64,000 nucleotides of DNA from Pandoraea iniqua (GCF_902459685.1 NZ_CABPSF010000002.1:186001-250000), one strand, 5' to 3'; numbered from the stretch's first letter, positions 44,860 through 54,691 are shown. The notes: generated from the sequence alone by a model not told the origin. Numbers and translations are program-made.

Positions 44860-47262
44860 GTGGATCGACAGCACGGTTTTCTCCTCACGCGGCATTGGCG
44901 CGATACGCCCGCCGGCACCGAAGTCGAATTCTGGCTCGCCACCGACGACGGGCCGCGACGGGTGCGGCTGCCCGTGCAGACCAACGTCGTTTTCGTCCCC
45001 GTCGAACAACGCGCGCGCTTGGAAACATTGCTGCGCAATGAGCGCCAATCCGATCAGTACGAATTGCGCGAGCTGGCACTGACGGATTTTCACCGTCGGC
45101 CTGTGCTGGGGGTCTACTGCCGCCATCAACGTCCGCTGCTCAAGCTGGAAACCCTGCTGCGTAGCGCGGGCATCGATGTCTATGAAGCCGACATTCGTCC
45201 GCCCGAACGCTTTCTGATGGAGCGGTTCATCACGGCGCCGGTGGAGTTTGCCGGGCAGTTGGGGGCGGAGGGGGGCGATAGTGACGATAGTGCCGATGGC
45301 GCCGGCGGACTTATCACCGAAGTACGGATGAAGCCCGCGCCGCGCTATCGCCCGGCGCTTCGCATTGTGTCGCTCGATATCGAAACGACCATCCATGGCG
45401 ACCTGTACTCGATTGCGCTGGAGGGCTGCGGACAGCGGCAGGTCTATATGCTCGGGCCGGCCAATGGAGATGGTCATGCCGATCTCGACTTCTCGCTGGA
45501 ATATTGCGACACCCGTGCGCAACTCATCCAGCGCCTGAACGGCTGGCTGGTGCGTCACGATCCCGACGCCATCATCGGCTGGAATCTGATTCAGTTCGAT
45601 TTGCGCGTGCTGCACGAGAGCGCGACGCGATTTCAGACGCCCCTTTTGCTCGGGCGCGGCGATACGCCGCTCGAATGGCGAGAACATCGCAACCACTTCT
45701 TCGCGAGCGCGCCGGGGCGCGTGTTCATCGACGGCATCGAGTCGCTGCGCTCGGCCACGTGGACGTTTCCGTCGTTCAGTCTCGAGAACGTGGCGCAGAC
45801 GCTGCTGGGTGAGGGCAAGGCGATTGATACGCCGTATGAGCGCATGGCCGAGATCGACCGAATGTTCGCCGAGGACAAGCCCGCACTCGCGCGCTACAAC
45901 CTCAAGGATTGCGAACTGGTCACTCGCATTTTCGCGAAGACCGGTCTGCTGGCGTTCCTGCTGGAACGTTCCGCTGTTACTGGGCTCGCGCTGGATCGCA
46001 GTGGCGGGTCGGTGGCGGCGTTCACGCATCTGTACCTGCCGTCGATGCATCGGCAGGGCTATGTGGCGCCCAATCTGGGCGATGTCGAAGGCGCGGCGAG
46101 CCCCGGTGGCTTCGTGATGGACTCGCGCCCCGGCCTGTACGACTCGGTGCTGGTGCTCGATTACAAGAGTCTGTATCCGTCGATCATCCGCACGTTCCTG
46201 ATCGACCCGGTCGGGCTGGTGGAAGGCATGCATCATCCGGGCGATGCCGATTCGGTGCCGGGGTTTCTCGGGGCGCGTTTCTCCCGTACCCGTCACTGTC
46301 TGCCGGCCATCGTCAGACAGGTTTGGCAAGGGCGGGACGAAGCCAAGCGCGAGAAGAATGCGCCGTTGTCGCAGGCATTGAAGATCATCATGAATGCGTT
46401 CTACGGGGTGCTGGGATCGAGCGGCTGCCGGTTCTTCGATCCGCGTCTGGCGTCGTCGATCACGATGCGCGGGCACGAGATCATGCGCAAGACGCGCGAG
46501 TTGATTCAGGCGCGTGGTTATCAGGTCATCTACGGCGATACCGACTCGCTGTTCGTGTGGTTGCGCGTGCAGCGCACGGAGGCGCAGGCGGAGGACATCG
46601 GCCGGGCGCTGGTGACGCACGTCAATAACTGGTGGCGCACGCATCTGCGCGAAACCTACGATCTGGAAAGCGCGCTGGAGCTGGAGTTCGACACGCACTA
46701 TCGACGCTTTCTGATGCCGACTGTGCGGGGTGCGGAGCAGGGCAGCAAGAAGCGGTATGCGGGGCTGGTGATGCAGCCTGACGGAAGCGAAGCGGTGGTC
46801 TACAAGGGGCTGGAGACGGTTCGCACCGACTGGTCACCGCTCGCGCAGCAGTTTCAACAAGACCTGTATTCGCGCATTTTTCGCGGCGAGCCGTATCGGG
46901 AGTATGTGAGCGATTACGTGGCGCGCACGCTCGCGGGCGAGATGGATGACCGGCTGGTGTACCGCAAACGTTTGCGCCGCAAGCTGGGCGACTACGAGCG
47001 CAACGTGCCGCCGCATGTGCGTGCCGCGCGTCTTGCCGATGACTTCAATCGCCGTCACGGACGCCCGCCGCAGTATCAGAACGGTGGCTGGATCAGCTAC
47101 GTGATGACGACCGCTGGGCCGGAGCCGCTTGAAGACCGGCGTTCAGCGCTCGACTACGAGCACTATCTGGAGAATCAACTCAAGCCCGTGGCGGACGCGA
47201 TTCTGCCGTTTGTGGGCGATGCGTTCGACGCGCTGGTCACGCGGCAGATGGGGTTGTTCTAA
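44860..47262 (+). CDS. polB: DNA polymerase II (family B)
   Basis: An 800-residue family B polymerase like E. coli Pol II (783 residues), which has 3'-5' proofreading and acts in replication restart and bypass of lesions, usually under SOS control. It opens [20 protein letters not shown], matching the E. coli start. Exo motif I is SLDIETT; polymerase motif A is [19 protein letters not shown], motif [19 protein letters not shown], motif [12 protein letters not shown] choose GTG 44860 because the homologous region begins there; the frame extends to 44710 with unlikely sequence. I could not identify a LexA box. Confidence 0.93.
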   Translation: MDRQHGFLLTRHWRDTPAGTEVEFWLATDDGPRRVRLPVQTNVVFVPVEQRARLETLLRNERQSDQYELRELALTDFHRRPVLGVYCRHQRPLLKLETLLRSAGIDVYEADIRPPERFLMERFITAPVEFAGQLGAEGGDSDDSADGAGGLITEVRMKPAPRYRPALRIVSLDIETTIHGDLYSIALEGCGQRQVYMLGPANGDGHADLDFSLEYCDTRAQLIQRLNGWLVRHDPDAIIGWNLIQFDLRVLHESATRFQTPLLLGRGDTPLEWREHRNHFFASAPGRVFIDGIESLRSATWTFPSFSLENVAQTLLGEGKAIDTPYERMAEIDRMFAEDKPALARYNLKDCELVTRIFAKTGLLAFLLERSAVTGLALDRSGGSVAAFTHLYLPSMHRQGYVAPNLGDVEGAASPGGFVMDSRPGLYDSVLVLDYKSLYPSIIRTFLIDPVGLVEGMHHPGDADSVPGFLGARFSRTRHCLPAIVRQVWQGRDEAKREKNAPLSQALKIIMNAFYGVLGSSGCRFFDPRLASSITMRGHEIMRKTRELIQARGYQVIYGDTDSLFVWLRVQRTEAQAEDIGRALVTHVNNWWRTHLRETYDLESALELEFDTHYRRFLMPTVRGAEQGSKKRYAGLVMQPDGSEAVVYKGLETVRTDWSPLAQQFQQDLYSRIFRGEPYREYVSDYVARTLAGEMDDRLVYRKRLRRKLGDYERNVPPHVRAARLADDFNRRHGRPPQYQNGGWISYVMTTAGPEPLEDRRSALDYEHYLENQLKPVADAILPFVGDAFDALVTRQMGLF

Positions 47263-47273
47263 GTCAAACGGCC

Positions 47274-47311
47274 AATGAAAAAGCCGCCCGTGAGAGGGCG
47301 GCTTTTTCATT
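47274..47311. terminator. Bidirectional terminator, polB / SIMPL gene
   Basis: A perfect 16-bp stem (47274-47289 with 47296-47311, loop GTGAGA) with A-run and T-run inside the stem ends both convergent genes. Confidence 0.9.
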
Positions 47312-47361
47312 GCGTCGATCGGGAAACTCGATGGCAACGCGCGCGAGGCGTAGGCCCCGGC

Positions 47362-48069
47362 TTACTTCATCTGCACGGTACCCGAGACGGTCACGGTGAC
47401 CTGCGTCTTGCCGCCTTCGAGTTGCATCGGCGGCGCGGCATCGGCGCTGGCGGCCATCGGGGCTGCCTTCATTGCGTACATGCGCGGCATGATCGGGGCG
47501 TTGGCGCCGACCTGCACCTGACGAATCGTGAAGCTCTTGTAACCGAACGCCGTCGCGTTGCTTTGCGCCTGATCGCGGAATGCCTGAATGGCCTGATTGG
47601 TCAACTCGGCCTGCGTCTTTTCCTGCGCTTCACGCGAGAGCGAGAACGACACGCCGTCCATTTGCATCTGGCCGGAGATTTCGCTGGCCAGACGCGATGC
47701 GGCGCCAAAATCCTTCGACTTCAGTTGCAGTTCGGTGCGGCCGCGCCACGCGGTGATCTTGCCGTCGCGATTGGTCGTCGGATACAGCGAGACGTTACCC
47801 GTCTGCACTTGCACGGCGTTCTGCGTCTTGGCCTTGGCCATCGCGTTGTTCGCCTTTTGCGTCAGGTTGCGCGACACGGTGGCGGCGTCGGCGCCTTGTT
47901 CTTCCGCAGACATCGTGATGTGCACGGTGTCCTGATCGACTTCCTTCGTGGCGTGGGCTTCGAGGCCCAGCACGCCCGCGAGCTGGCGGTTCGACTCATC
48001 GCCCGACTGGGCATAGGCTGCGTTGGCGGCAGTGGCGATCAACAGGGCGGCAGCGAGAGATTTGCGCAT
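47362..48069 (-). CDS. Periplasmic SIMPL (DUF541) domain protein
   Basis: A 235-residue secreted protein. The signal peptide MRKSLAAALLIATAANAAYA is followed by Gln at residue 21. The rest is one SIMPL/DUF541 domain: LGLEAHATKEVDQDTVHITM, then the helix SRNLTQKANNAMAKAK, and the C-terminal VTVTVSGTVQMK. Members (for example YggE) are periplasmic, linked in E. coli to oxidative stress, and form oligomers; the biochemical role is unclear. ATG 48069 has AAGGAC six bases upstream; the longer frame to 48135 is leader. It is convergent with polB. Confidence 0.9.
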   Translation of the reverse strand: MRKSLAAALLIATAANAAYAQSGDESNRQLAGVLGLEAHATKEVDQDTVHITMSAEEQGADAATVSRNLTQKANNAMAKAKTQNAVQVQTGNVSLYPTTNRDGKITAWRGRTELQLKSKDFGAASRLASEISGQMQMDGVSFSLSREAQEKTQAELTNQAIQAFRDQAQSNATAFGYKSFTIRQVQVGANAPIMPRMYAMKAAPMAASADAAPPMQLEGGKTQVTVTVSGTVQMK

Positions 48070-48218
48070 AGTTTGTCCTTTTTTGAATGTAAGTTCGCGT
48101 CTGATTGGCGAACGTTTGACCGGTTGCCGATGCACGCCGTAGGCCTAAAGGGGGGCGCACTATGCGTTCATCGACAACGTTATAGAGACGCTATCGATGC
48201 AAAATTGGTTCCCAATCG

Positions 48219-48686
48219 CTATTTGAGTAAGTGCTTGGTGATGAATTTCCAGTGCTCGGGGGCGACCGGTGTGATCGAGAGCCGGTTGCCGCGCGCGAGC
48301 ACGAGCATGCCCTCGAGTTCGGGTGTTTCGCGCATTTCTGTGAGCGGCACCAGACGGGTCTTGCGATCGAGCTTGACGTCGACGAGCAGCCATCGCGGCG
48401 TAGCGGGACTGGACTTGGCGTCGTAGTAGGGGCTCTTCGGATCGAACTGCGTCGGGTCGGGGTAGGCGGTCGACGCGACGGTGGCCAGACCGGCGATACC
48501 CGGCACGGCGCAGCTGGAGTGATAGAAGAGAACACCGTCACCGACGCGCATGCCGTCGCGCATGAAATTGCGCGCCTGATAGTTACGTACGCCGGTCCAT
48601 GGCAGGGTTTGCTGCTTGGCACTCGCGAGATCGTCGATGCTTGCCTCTTCGGGCTCGGATTTCATCAGCCAGTAGCGTTGCGTCAT
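48219..48686 (-). CDS. EVE-domain protein (possible modified-base reader)
   Basis: A 155-residue single-domain EVE protein, related to the PUA/YTH fold. It begins QRYWLMKSEPEEASIDDL, and has WTGVRNYQARNFMRDGMRVG and DGVLFYHSSCAVPGIAGLA, the pocket segments. In studied relatives this pocket binds modified bases in nucleic acid, and EVE domains are found in RNA-modification and defence contexts; the partner here is unknown. ATG 48686 is the family start; upstream codons to 48743 are not conserved-looking. Confidence 0.9.
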   Translation of the reverse strand: MTQRYWLMKSEPEEASIDDLASAKQQTLPWTGVRNYQARNFMRDGMRVGDGVLFYHSSCAVPGIAGLATVASTAYPDPTQFDPKSPYYDAKSSPATPRWLLVDVKLDRKTRLVPLTEMRETPELEGMLVLARGNRLSITPVAPEHWKFITKHLLK

Positions 48687-48986
48687 GTTGGTTACGGTTG
48701 GTTTCAGTTGTTTTTGTTGGCGGAACAGCGGACATCCTCGCATAACTGGCGGAATGCCGGCGCATTTGTAATCGATTGTGTGCCGCGCTGCGATATTGAG
48801 CCAATTCCTATACTATGCCTTTGTGAACTTCGTATGACCTTTATGAGCCTCATCATGCAACGGATGAGGCAGCAGGCGAAATGTGCGGTGCAGCAACTGC
48901 CCGTCGCCTGCGGCGCCTCGCCCGAGGCGCATGTACGTGCTTGAGCGATACATGTTCAACCGCCTATGCCGATAGGAGAGTGTGTC
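48687..48986. other. Gene-free leader upstream of the ferritin-like gene
   Basis: No open frame here looks real. A -10-like TATACT lies near 48811. Two perfect hairpins follow: GCCTCATC (48847-48854) with GATGAGGC (48863-48870), and GCGCCTCG (48913-48920) with CGAGGCGC (48923-48930). They sit in the likely 5' leader of the next gene; neither has a T-run, so they are not classic terminators. Confidence 0.5.
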
Positions 48987-49775
48987 ATGGCAGCAGAGCC
49001 GTCAGTCCGAACGAACGCGTTCATCTTCTATTCTCTGGCCACGGTGTCGTTCATCGAGACCAGCGTGCCTGAGTTCGTTTCCACGCTCAACCAGATGTAT
49101 GGCGACGACGAGGAAATGAAAACGTGGTTGCGCGATACGTGGTTGCCTGAAGAGGTCGAGCACGGGCGTCTGGCCAAGGATTACATCGCACGTGTCTGGC
49201 CCGAGTTCGATTGGGCACCCGCCTACGAGGCGTTTCTGGCCCGCTACAAGCCCCGTTGTGACGTGGAGCATATGCGGCCATCCCTCGCGCTCGAGGCGCT
49301 GTCGCGGTGCGTGACGGAAACGCAGACCGCCATGATCTACCGCTGCCTCGAATCGTATATGCCGGTGGAAGAGCTCAAGCAGATGATGCACAAGCTGAGC
49401 AACGAAGAGGTGGGGCACTACCGGTACTTCCGTAAGACCTTCGACCGCTACAACGCCGTGGAGCAGCACGGCGTCATCAGCCGCCTGCGCACCATGGTGG
49501 CGCGCAGCGAACTGGTGCGCGATGAGGACATTGCGTTTGCCTTCGAACCGCTCAACAACTTCTGGCGGTCGCCGCCACCGTTCGAGATGATGAAGTGGGA
49601 GGCGTTTCTCGCGATGTCGGGGGACGTCATGAAGCAGTACATGCCGGTGGAGGCCGCGACGCGCATGATGTTCAAGCCGTTGGAGACTGGCTCGTGGTGG
49701 CGTGACCGGCCGGTGAAGGCGCTGATGTCCTTCATGGTGAAGCGGCAGTACCCGCAGTTGGGGAGTGAGGCCTGA
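48987..49775 (+). CDS. Ferritin-like (di-iron) protein
   Basis: A 262-residue, mostly helical protein. Two E..EExxH-type elements, EEVEHGR (about residues 53-59) and EEVGHYR (about 143-149), are spaced as in four-helix-bundle di-iron proteins of the ferritin-like superfamily. No signal peptide. I do not recognise a named family; possible roles are an oxygenase or desaturase-like activity, or a redox-stress protein. ATG 48987 has TAGGAG eight bases upstream, better than the ATG at 48966. It is a single gene behind a structured leader; the strong terminator after ompA also lies downstream of it. Confidence 0.65.
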   Translation: MAAEPSVRTNAFIFYSLATVSFIETSVPEFVSTLNQMYGDDEEMKTWLRDTWLPEEVEHGRLAKDYIARVWPEFDWAPAYEAFLARYKPRCDVEHMRPSLALEALSRCVTETQTAMIYRCLESYMPVEELKQMMHKLSNEEVGHYRYFRKTFDRYNAVEQHGVISRLRTMVARSELVRDEDIAFAFEPLNNFWRSPPPFEMMKWEAFLAMSGDVMKQYMPVEAATRMMFKPLETGSWWRDRPVKALMSFMVKRQYPQLGSEA

Positions 49776-49919
49776 GGCCTGAGGCCGGCACCCCTAAGCC
49801 CGATGCGACTTGATGTCGCAGGCGGTGCCGGGTTTCGATTGGTCGGCTGAGACGGATTCGAGATACCTATGAGACGGCTTCGTGGCGAATTCGACACGTC
49901 TCGCCGTCAGCAGACGAAA

Positions 49920-49945
49920 AAAAACCCCGCCGAGGCGGGGTTTTT
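49920..49945 (-). terminator. Rho-independent terminator of ompA
   Basis: AAAAACCCCGCC (49920-49931) pairs with GGCGGGGTTTTT (49934-49945); on the minus strand a run of eight Ts follows. It may also stop the plus-strand ferritin-like gene. Confidence 0.9.
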
Positions 49946-49960
49946 CAATCGGCGAGCTAG

Positions 49961-50626
49961 TTACTTGCTCGTGCCGACCACTTCCACTTCCACGCGGCGA
50001 TCCGGTGCCAGGCACGAGATCAGCTGAGTGCGGTTCTTCTGGTTGCAACCCGTGGTAACCGGGTTACGCTTGCCCTTGCCTTCCGTGTAGACACGGTTGG
50101 CTTCGACACCCTTGCTAACCAGGTAAGCCTTCACAGCTTGAGCGCGGCGCAGCGACAGACGGTCGTTGTACTTGTCCGAACCGATGCGGTCGGTGTAACC
50201 CGTGGCGACCACAACTTCCAGATTCAGTGCTTGGACCTTGCCTGCGAGGTCATCCAGCTTTTCCTTACCGGCCGGCTTCAGGATGGCTTTGTCGAAGTCG
50301 AACAGGGCGTCGGCTTGGTACGTGACCTTTTGCGACTGGATCACCGGAGCGACCGGGGTCGGTGCCGGAGCCGGAGCCTGAGCGATGATCGAGCCGTCGC
50401 ACTTGGCGTTGGCCGTCGCCGGGGTCCAGTAGGCATCGCGCCAGCACAGTTCGTCCGAACCGTTCTTCCAAACCCACTCGCCGCTGCCGTTAACCCAGTT
50501 GTCGTTGACTGCTTGTTTCGAGGCCGCGATCGGACCCGGAGCGGTCTGGACATAATTTTGAGCCATAGCCGAAGCAGCCATCACTGCGGTAGCTGCAACG
50601 ATCGCGAGCTTAGCGAATTTATTCAT
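49961..50626 (-). CDS. ompA: OmpA-family outer-membrane protein
   Basis: A 221-residue short OmpA-like protein. The signal peptide is MNKFAKLAIVAATAVMAASA with cleavage near AMA-Q (residue 22). The middle is a short Trp-rich segment (GSGEWVWKNGSDELCWRDAY) and a Pro/Ala hinge (APAPAPTPVAP). Residues about 100-218 are the peptidoglycan-binding OmpA C domain: DFDKAILKPAGKEKLDDL and VATGYTDRIGSDKYNDRLS with the diaminopimelate-binding Asp and Arg. No eight-strand barrel is present, so it is probably an outer-membrane or periplasmic anchor to the wall. A strong ribosome site (GAGGAG) precedes the ATG. Confidence 0.93.
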   Translation of the reverse strand: MNKFAKLAIVAATAVMAASAMAQNYVQTAPGPIAASKQAVNDNWVNGSGEWVWKNGSDELCWRDAYWTPATANAKCDGSIIAQAPAPAPTPVAPVIQSQKVTYQADALFDFDKAILKPAGKEKLDDLAGKVQALNLEVVVATGYTDRIGSDKYNDRLSLRRAQAVKAYLVSKGVEANRVYTEGKGKRNPVTTGCNQKNRTQLISCLAPDRRVEVEVVGTSK

Positions 50627-50703
50627 ATTTCTCCTCTCGAAATGAGATTACCGCAGGTTTACTGCGAGCCTAGACGACGGAACCAAAGTCTTACATCGCT
50701 CGA

Positions 50704-50712
50704 AGTATAACA
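50704..50712 (-). promoter_or_regulatory. Extended -10 promoter of ompA
   Basis: On the minus strand TGTTATACT (TGn plus TATACT) lies about 80 bases upstream of the ompA ATG. The -35 is not convincing, as usual for extended -10 promoters. Confidence 0.5.
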
Positions 50713-50949
50713 TCGCCGAGTGCGCGAAAGCATGGCCCATGCACTTCGAATAATGTCTAACTTATGCCGTCGCATTTTGCCATAGCGCTCCTGCCGCCCG
50801 CGAGAAAAAACCCAGGTTTGCCGCCCCTCATGGCGCAGTTGTGGTTTGAGCGCAACACCTTTTGAGGCGCCTCGCCAACCGTTTCATTCTTCTTCGTCCG
50901 CCGACGTTTTGGCATCCTCGACATGTCTTGTGCGCTGCATCACGCCGGT

Positions 50950-50979
50950 TTCGGATGCTAATAGCGAGCATGTTAGAAT
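50950..50979 (+). promoter_or_regulatory. gyrA promoter
   Basis: TGTTAGAAT (50971-50979) is an extended -10 with a weak -35 TTCGGA (50950-50955) at 18 bases. The ATG follows about 60 bases later. Confidence 0.5.
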
Positions 50980-51037
50980 CCCGAGATCATATCGCCGGCA
51001 ACCGCCTATCGCGATGAGCGTTTGATAGACACGGATA

Positions 51038-53659
51038 ATGGATCAGTTCGCCAAAGAAACTCTCCCGATTTCACTCGAAGAAGAAATGCGACGGTCGTAC
51101 CTCGATTACGCGATGAGCGTGATCGTCGGCCGTGCATTGCCCGATGTACGTGATGGCCTGAAACCGGTTCACCGCCGGGCGCTGTTCGCCATGCACGAGT
51201 TGAATAACGACTGGAACAGGGCATACAAAAAATCGGCGCGTATCGTCGGTGACGTCATCGGTAAGTATCACCCGCACGGCGACGCTTCTGTATACGACAC
51301 GATCGTTCGCATGGCGCAGCCGTTCTCGCTGCGTTACATGCTGGTCGACGGTCAGGGCAACTTCGGCTCGGTCGACGGCGACAACGCTGCGGCAATGCGG
51401 TACACCGAAGTTCGTATGGCCAAGATCGGCCATGAGCTGCTCGCTGACATCGACAAGGAAACCGTCGACTTCGGTCCGAACTACGACGGCAGCGAGAAGG
51501 AACCGCTGATTCTGCCGGCCCGTATCCCGAACCTGCTGCTCAATGGTTCGTCGGGTATTGCCGTCGGTATGGCAACCAACATCCCGCCGCACAACCTCAA
51601 TGAGGTGGTCGAAGGGTGTCTGCACGTACTGAAGAACCCGGATGCCACCATCGATGAACTCATCGAGATCATCCCGGCACCGGACTTCCCGACGGCGGGC
51701 ATCATTTACGGCATCTCCGGCGTGCGCGAAGGCTACCGCACCGGTCGTGGCCGTGTGGTGATGCGAGCAAAGACTCACTTCGAAGATATCGACCGCGGTC
51801 AACGCGTGGCGATCATCGTCGACGAGCTGCCGTATCAAGTTAACAAGCGCTCACTGCTCGAGCGTATCGCCGAGCTGGTCAACGAAAAGCGTCTGGAAGG
51901 TATTTCCGACATCCGCGACGAGTCCGACAAGAGCGGCATGCGTGTGGTGATTGAGCTCAAGCGCGGCGAAGTGCCTGAAGTCGTGCTGAACAATCTATAT
52001 AAGCACACGCAGTTGCAGGACACGTTCGGCATGAACATGGTGGCGCTGGTCGATGGCCAGCCCAAGCTGCTGAACCTGCGTGAAATGCTGGTGCACTTCC
52101 TGGCGCACCGCCGCGAAGTGATTACTCGCCGTACGGTCTACGAACTGCGTCGTGCACGCGAACGTGGCCATGTACTCGAGGGTCTGGCGGTAGCACTCGC
52201 TAACATCGATGACTTCATCGCGATCATCAAGGCGGCCCCGACGCCGCCGATCGCGAAGGCTGCGTTGATGGAAAAGGCGTGGGATTCGTCGGTCGTGCGC
52301 GACATGCTGGCGCGTGCCGAGAGCGAGACGCAAGGCGGCCGTGCAGCCTATCGTCCGGAAGGGCTCGACGCCGCCGTGGGTATGCAGCTCGACGGCCTGT
52401 ACCGTCTGTCGGAAACGCAGGCGCAGGAAATCTTGCAGATGCGTCTGCAACGCCTGACGGGCCTCGAGCAAGACAAGATCGTTTCCGAGTACAAGGAAGT
52501 GATGGCGCAGATCGCCGACCTGCTGGACATTCTGGCCCGCCCGGAACGCGTGACGGCAATCATCAGCGAAGAGTTGACCGCCGTGCGTGCCGAGTTCGGC
52601 GATGCCCGCCGCTCGACCATCGAACATAACGCCACCGAGCTGGATACCGAAGATCTGATCACGCCGCAGGACATGGTGGTTACCCTGTCGCATACGGGTT
52701 ACATCAAGTCGATGCCGCTGTCCGAGTACCGTGCACAGAAGCGCGGCGGCCGGGGCAAGCAGGCTGCGGCGACCAAGGACGACGACTGGATCGATACGCT
52801 GTTCATTGCGAACACGCACGACACGATCCTGTGCTTCTCGAACCGCGGCCGGGTTTACTGGATCAAGGTCTGGGAAGTGCCGCAAGGTTCGCGGAACTCT
52901 CGTGGCCGTCCGATCGTCAATATGTTCCCGTTGCAGGATGGCGAGAAGATCAACGTGGTGCTGCCGGTCAAGCAGTTCACGGAAGATCGCTTCGTGTTCA
53001 TGGCAACTAGCTTGGGCACGGTCAAGAAGACGCCGCTGGCGGCCTTCAGCCGACCGCTCAAGAAGGGCATCATCGCCGTGAATCTCGATGACGGCGACGT
53101 GCTGATCGGCGCTGCCATCACCGATGGTGCGCACGACGTGATGCTGTTCTCCGATTCGGGCAAGGCCGTGCGTTTCGACGAGAACGACGTGCGTCCGATG
53201 GGCCGTGAGGCTCGCGGCGTGCGCGGCATGCAGCTCGAAGACGGTCAGACGGTCATCGCGCTGCTGGTCGCCGAAAACGAGCAGCAGTCGGTGCTGACGG
53301 CAACCGAAAACGGCTACGGCAAGCGGACTTCGATCACCGAATATACGCGCCACGGCCGTGGCACTAAGGGTATGATTGCGATCCAGACGAGCGAGCGCAA
53401 CGGCCGGGTGGTCGCGGCGACGCTGGTTGAGCCGGATGACGAGATCATGCTGATCACGACGGGCGGGGTGCTGATCCGTACGCGAGTGTCGGAAATTCGC
53501 GAGATGGGCCGGGCCACGCAAGGGGTGACGCTGATCAGCCTGGACGAGGGCACGACGCTTTCGGGTCTGCAACGCATCGTTGAATCCGACGCCGAAGTCG
53601 CCGAGAACGGTGACGCGGAAGGCGGCGATGATGCGGCGGAATCTGACGCTACCGAGTGA
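51038..53659 (+). CDS. gyrA: DNA gyrase subunit A
   Basis: An 873-residue GyrA (E. coli 875), the DNA breakage-reunion subunit that introduces negative supercoils with GyrB. The catalytic Tyr122 is in AAAMRYTEV, and the C-terminal wrapping domain carries a GyrA box (QKRGGRGKQ, about residue 563). The numbering of the quinolone-resistance region equals E. coli: [14 protein letters not shown] puts Ala at 83, Ser at 84 and Asp at 87. E. coli has Ser83, so the key quinolone-contacting serine is naturally missing. The C-terminus is strongly acidic, ending [21 protein letters not shown]. ATG 51038 is the conserved start. Confidence 0.98.
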   Translation: MDQFAKETLPISLEEEMRRSYLDYAMSVIVGRALPDVRDGLKPVHRRALFAMHELNNDWNRAYKKSARIVGDVIGKYHPHGDASVYDTIVRMAQPFSLRYMLVDGQGNFGSVDGDNAAAMRYTEVRMAKIGHELLADIDKETVDFGPNYDGSEKEPLILPARIPNLLLNGSSGIAVGMATNIPPHNLNEVVEGCLHVLKNPDATIDELIEIIPAPDFPTAGIIYGISGVREGYRTGRGRVVMRAKTHFEDIDRGQRVAIIVDELPYQVNKRSLLERIAELVNEKRLEGISDIRDESDKSGMRVVIELKRGEVPEVVLNNLYKHTQLQDTFGMNMVALVDGQPKLLNLREMLVHFLAHRREVITRRTVYELRRARERGHVLEGLAVALANIDDFIAIIKAAPTPPIAKAALMEKAWDSSVVRDMLARAESETQGGRAAYRPEGLDAAVGMQLDGLYRLSETQAQEILQMRLQRLTGLEQDKIVSEYKEVMAQIADLLDILARPERVTAIISEELTAVRAEFGDARRSTIEHNATELDTEDLITPQDMVVTLSHTGYIKSMPLSEYRAQKRGGRGKQAAATKDDDWIDTLFIANTHDTILCFSNRGRVYWIKVWEVPQGSRNSRGRPIVNMFPLQDGEKINVVLPVKQFTEDRFVFMATSLGTVKKTPLAAFSRPLKKGIIAVNLDDGDVLIGAAITDGAHDVMLFSDSGKAVRFDENDVRPMGREARGVRGMQLEDGQTVIALLVAENEQQSVLTATENGYGKRTSITEYTRHGRGTKGMIAIQTSERNGRVVAATLVEPDDEIMLITTGGVLIRTRVSEIREMGRATQGVTLISLDEGTTLSGLQRIVESDAEVAENGDAEGGDDAAESDATE

Positions 53660-53663
53660 GGCG

Positions 53664-53695
53664 CCGTAACTGGTTGTAACCGTAACTCGTTGTAA
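53664..53695 (+). repeat. Tandem 16-bp repeat after gyrA
   Basis: CCGTAACTGGTTGTAA (53664-53679) is followed at once by CCGTAACTCGTTGTAA (53680-53695), one mismatch, starting five bases after the gyrA stop. It shares GTAACTGGT with the elements after cysN and matB. Confidence 0.55.
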
Positions 53696-53815
53696 GCTGT
53701 AGGTGCATTACCCCGAAAAGTCAGTAGAATCTGGCCCGATGCAGTGAAATGCCCAGGCGAGGATGCATCTATTTATCGTTGGCGGGAGCCGGCGAATTTT
53801 GGAGTGACTATTACT

Positions 53816-54409
53816 ATGCAACACAACGTCAAGAAGTGGATGTGGCTGCTGTTGGCAGCCCCGGCAATGGCAATGGCTCAGGCACCGGCGAGCGCTCCGC
53901 TGGACGCTGACAAGAAGGCGGCCATCAAGCAACTGCTCGACGCGATTGATGCGAACAAGCTCGTGACGGCCATCGGTGAAGGCGCACAGCAGCAAGCCAA
54001 GCAACTGGCTCCGCAAGTGCTGGAACGCCAACTGGTCGAAAACAAGACGTTGAGCGATGCCCAGAAGCAAGCCATCGTGCCGACCCTGCAACAAAATTCG
54101 GTGCAGAAGCTGGTCGACGGTGCAGGCAAGGTCTTCACTTCGGATGCGTTCAAGAACGACGCAGTGCAAGCCCAGTACGCCGCCTATGGCAAGTACTACA
54201 CGACCGAAGAAATCAAGGGTCTGACGGACTTCTACAAGAGTGCGGTTGGCCAGAAGTACATCAAGGTGCAGGATCAGGTCGGCCAGGAAGTGGTTGGCGG
54301 TCTGATGCAGAAGTACATGCCGCAATCGATCCAGGCAACCAGCTCGCAAGCTGACCAGGAAATTGCTGCGGCGTCGAAGTCGGCACCGAAGGCTCCGGCC
54401 AAGAAGTAA
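53816..54409 (+). CDS. Secreted DUF2059 protein
   Basis: A 197-residue periplasmic protein. The signal peptide is MQHNVKKWMWLLLAAPAMAM with cleavage near AMA-Q. The mature part is helical and fits DUF2059: LLDAIDANKLVTAIGEGAQQ near the start and the characteristic YGKYYTTEEIKGLTDFYKSA near residue 130, followed by a Lys/Ala/Pro-rich tail. Function unknown. A DUF2059 gene between gyrA and serC is typical for Burkholderia relatives. It ends at a strong terminator, so it is transcribed apart from serC. Confidence 0.85.
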   Translation: MQHNVKKWMWLLLAAPAMAMAQAPASAPLDADKKAAIKQLLDAIDANKLVTAIGEGAQQQAKQLAPQVLERQLVENKTLSDAQKQAIVPTLQQNSVQKLVDGAGKVFTSDAFKNDAVQAQYAAYGKYYTTEEIKGLTDFYKSAVGQKYIKVQDQVGQEVVGGLMQKYMPQSIQATSSQADQEIAAASKSAPKAPAKK

Positions 54410-54440
54410 ATTCCGGCCGGTCCCTCAGGGATTGACCGAT

Positions 54441-54476
54441 AATGGCCGTTTGCGAGTGATCGCAAACGGCCATTTT
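54441..54476 (+). terminator. Rho-independent terminator of the DUF2059 gene
   Basis: A perfect 15-bp stem (54441-54455 with 54460-54474, loop GTGA) is followed by a short T-run. Confidence 0.85.
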
Positions 54477-54624
54477 GCATTGCATGGGCAAATCGGCATG
54501 ACATGCTCGGAAATCGCTGAAAGTCGGCGTTTTGCCGGGGAATCTGGCCGAGCGCCCGCACGGGACGGCCAACTGGCGGTATAGTTGGCCCTTACCGCTG
54601 CTGCGCAACCGATACAAGTCAGAT

Positions 54625-54676
54625 GTGAAACGCAAGCCGCCCGGGACAGAATCCGACGGCTTGCGTTTCACTTTTA
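54625..54676 (+). terminator. Hairpin plus T-run immediately before serC (possible attenuator)
   Basis: GTGAAACGCAAGCCG (54625-54639) pairs perfectly with CGGCTTGCGTTTCAC (54657-54671), followed by TTTTA. It ends only about 16 bases before the serC ATG, and the previous gene already has its own terminator, so it may regulate serC readthrough. Confidence 0.6.
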
Positions 54677-54691
54677 CCGCAGCAAAAGACT

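Larger units (their letters stand above)
50627..51037. promoter_or_regulatory. Divergent ompA / gyrA promoter region
   Basis: About 410 bases without a gene. It holds an extended -10 for ompA (50704-50712, minus) and one for gyrA (50971-50979, plus), plus ompA leader sequence. I looked for small RNAs and found no clear hairpin-plus-T-run. Confidence 0.5.

Noticed and set aside
44662-46698. 678-residue minus-strand open frame opposite polB
   Set aside because: Overlaps a DNA polymerase with all catalytic motifs; no support of its own.
50627-51037. Possible small RNA between ompA and gyrA
   Set aside because: No promoter-plus-hairpin-plus-T-run set can be found apart from the two divergent gene promoters.
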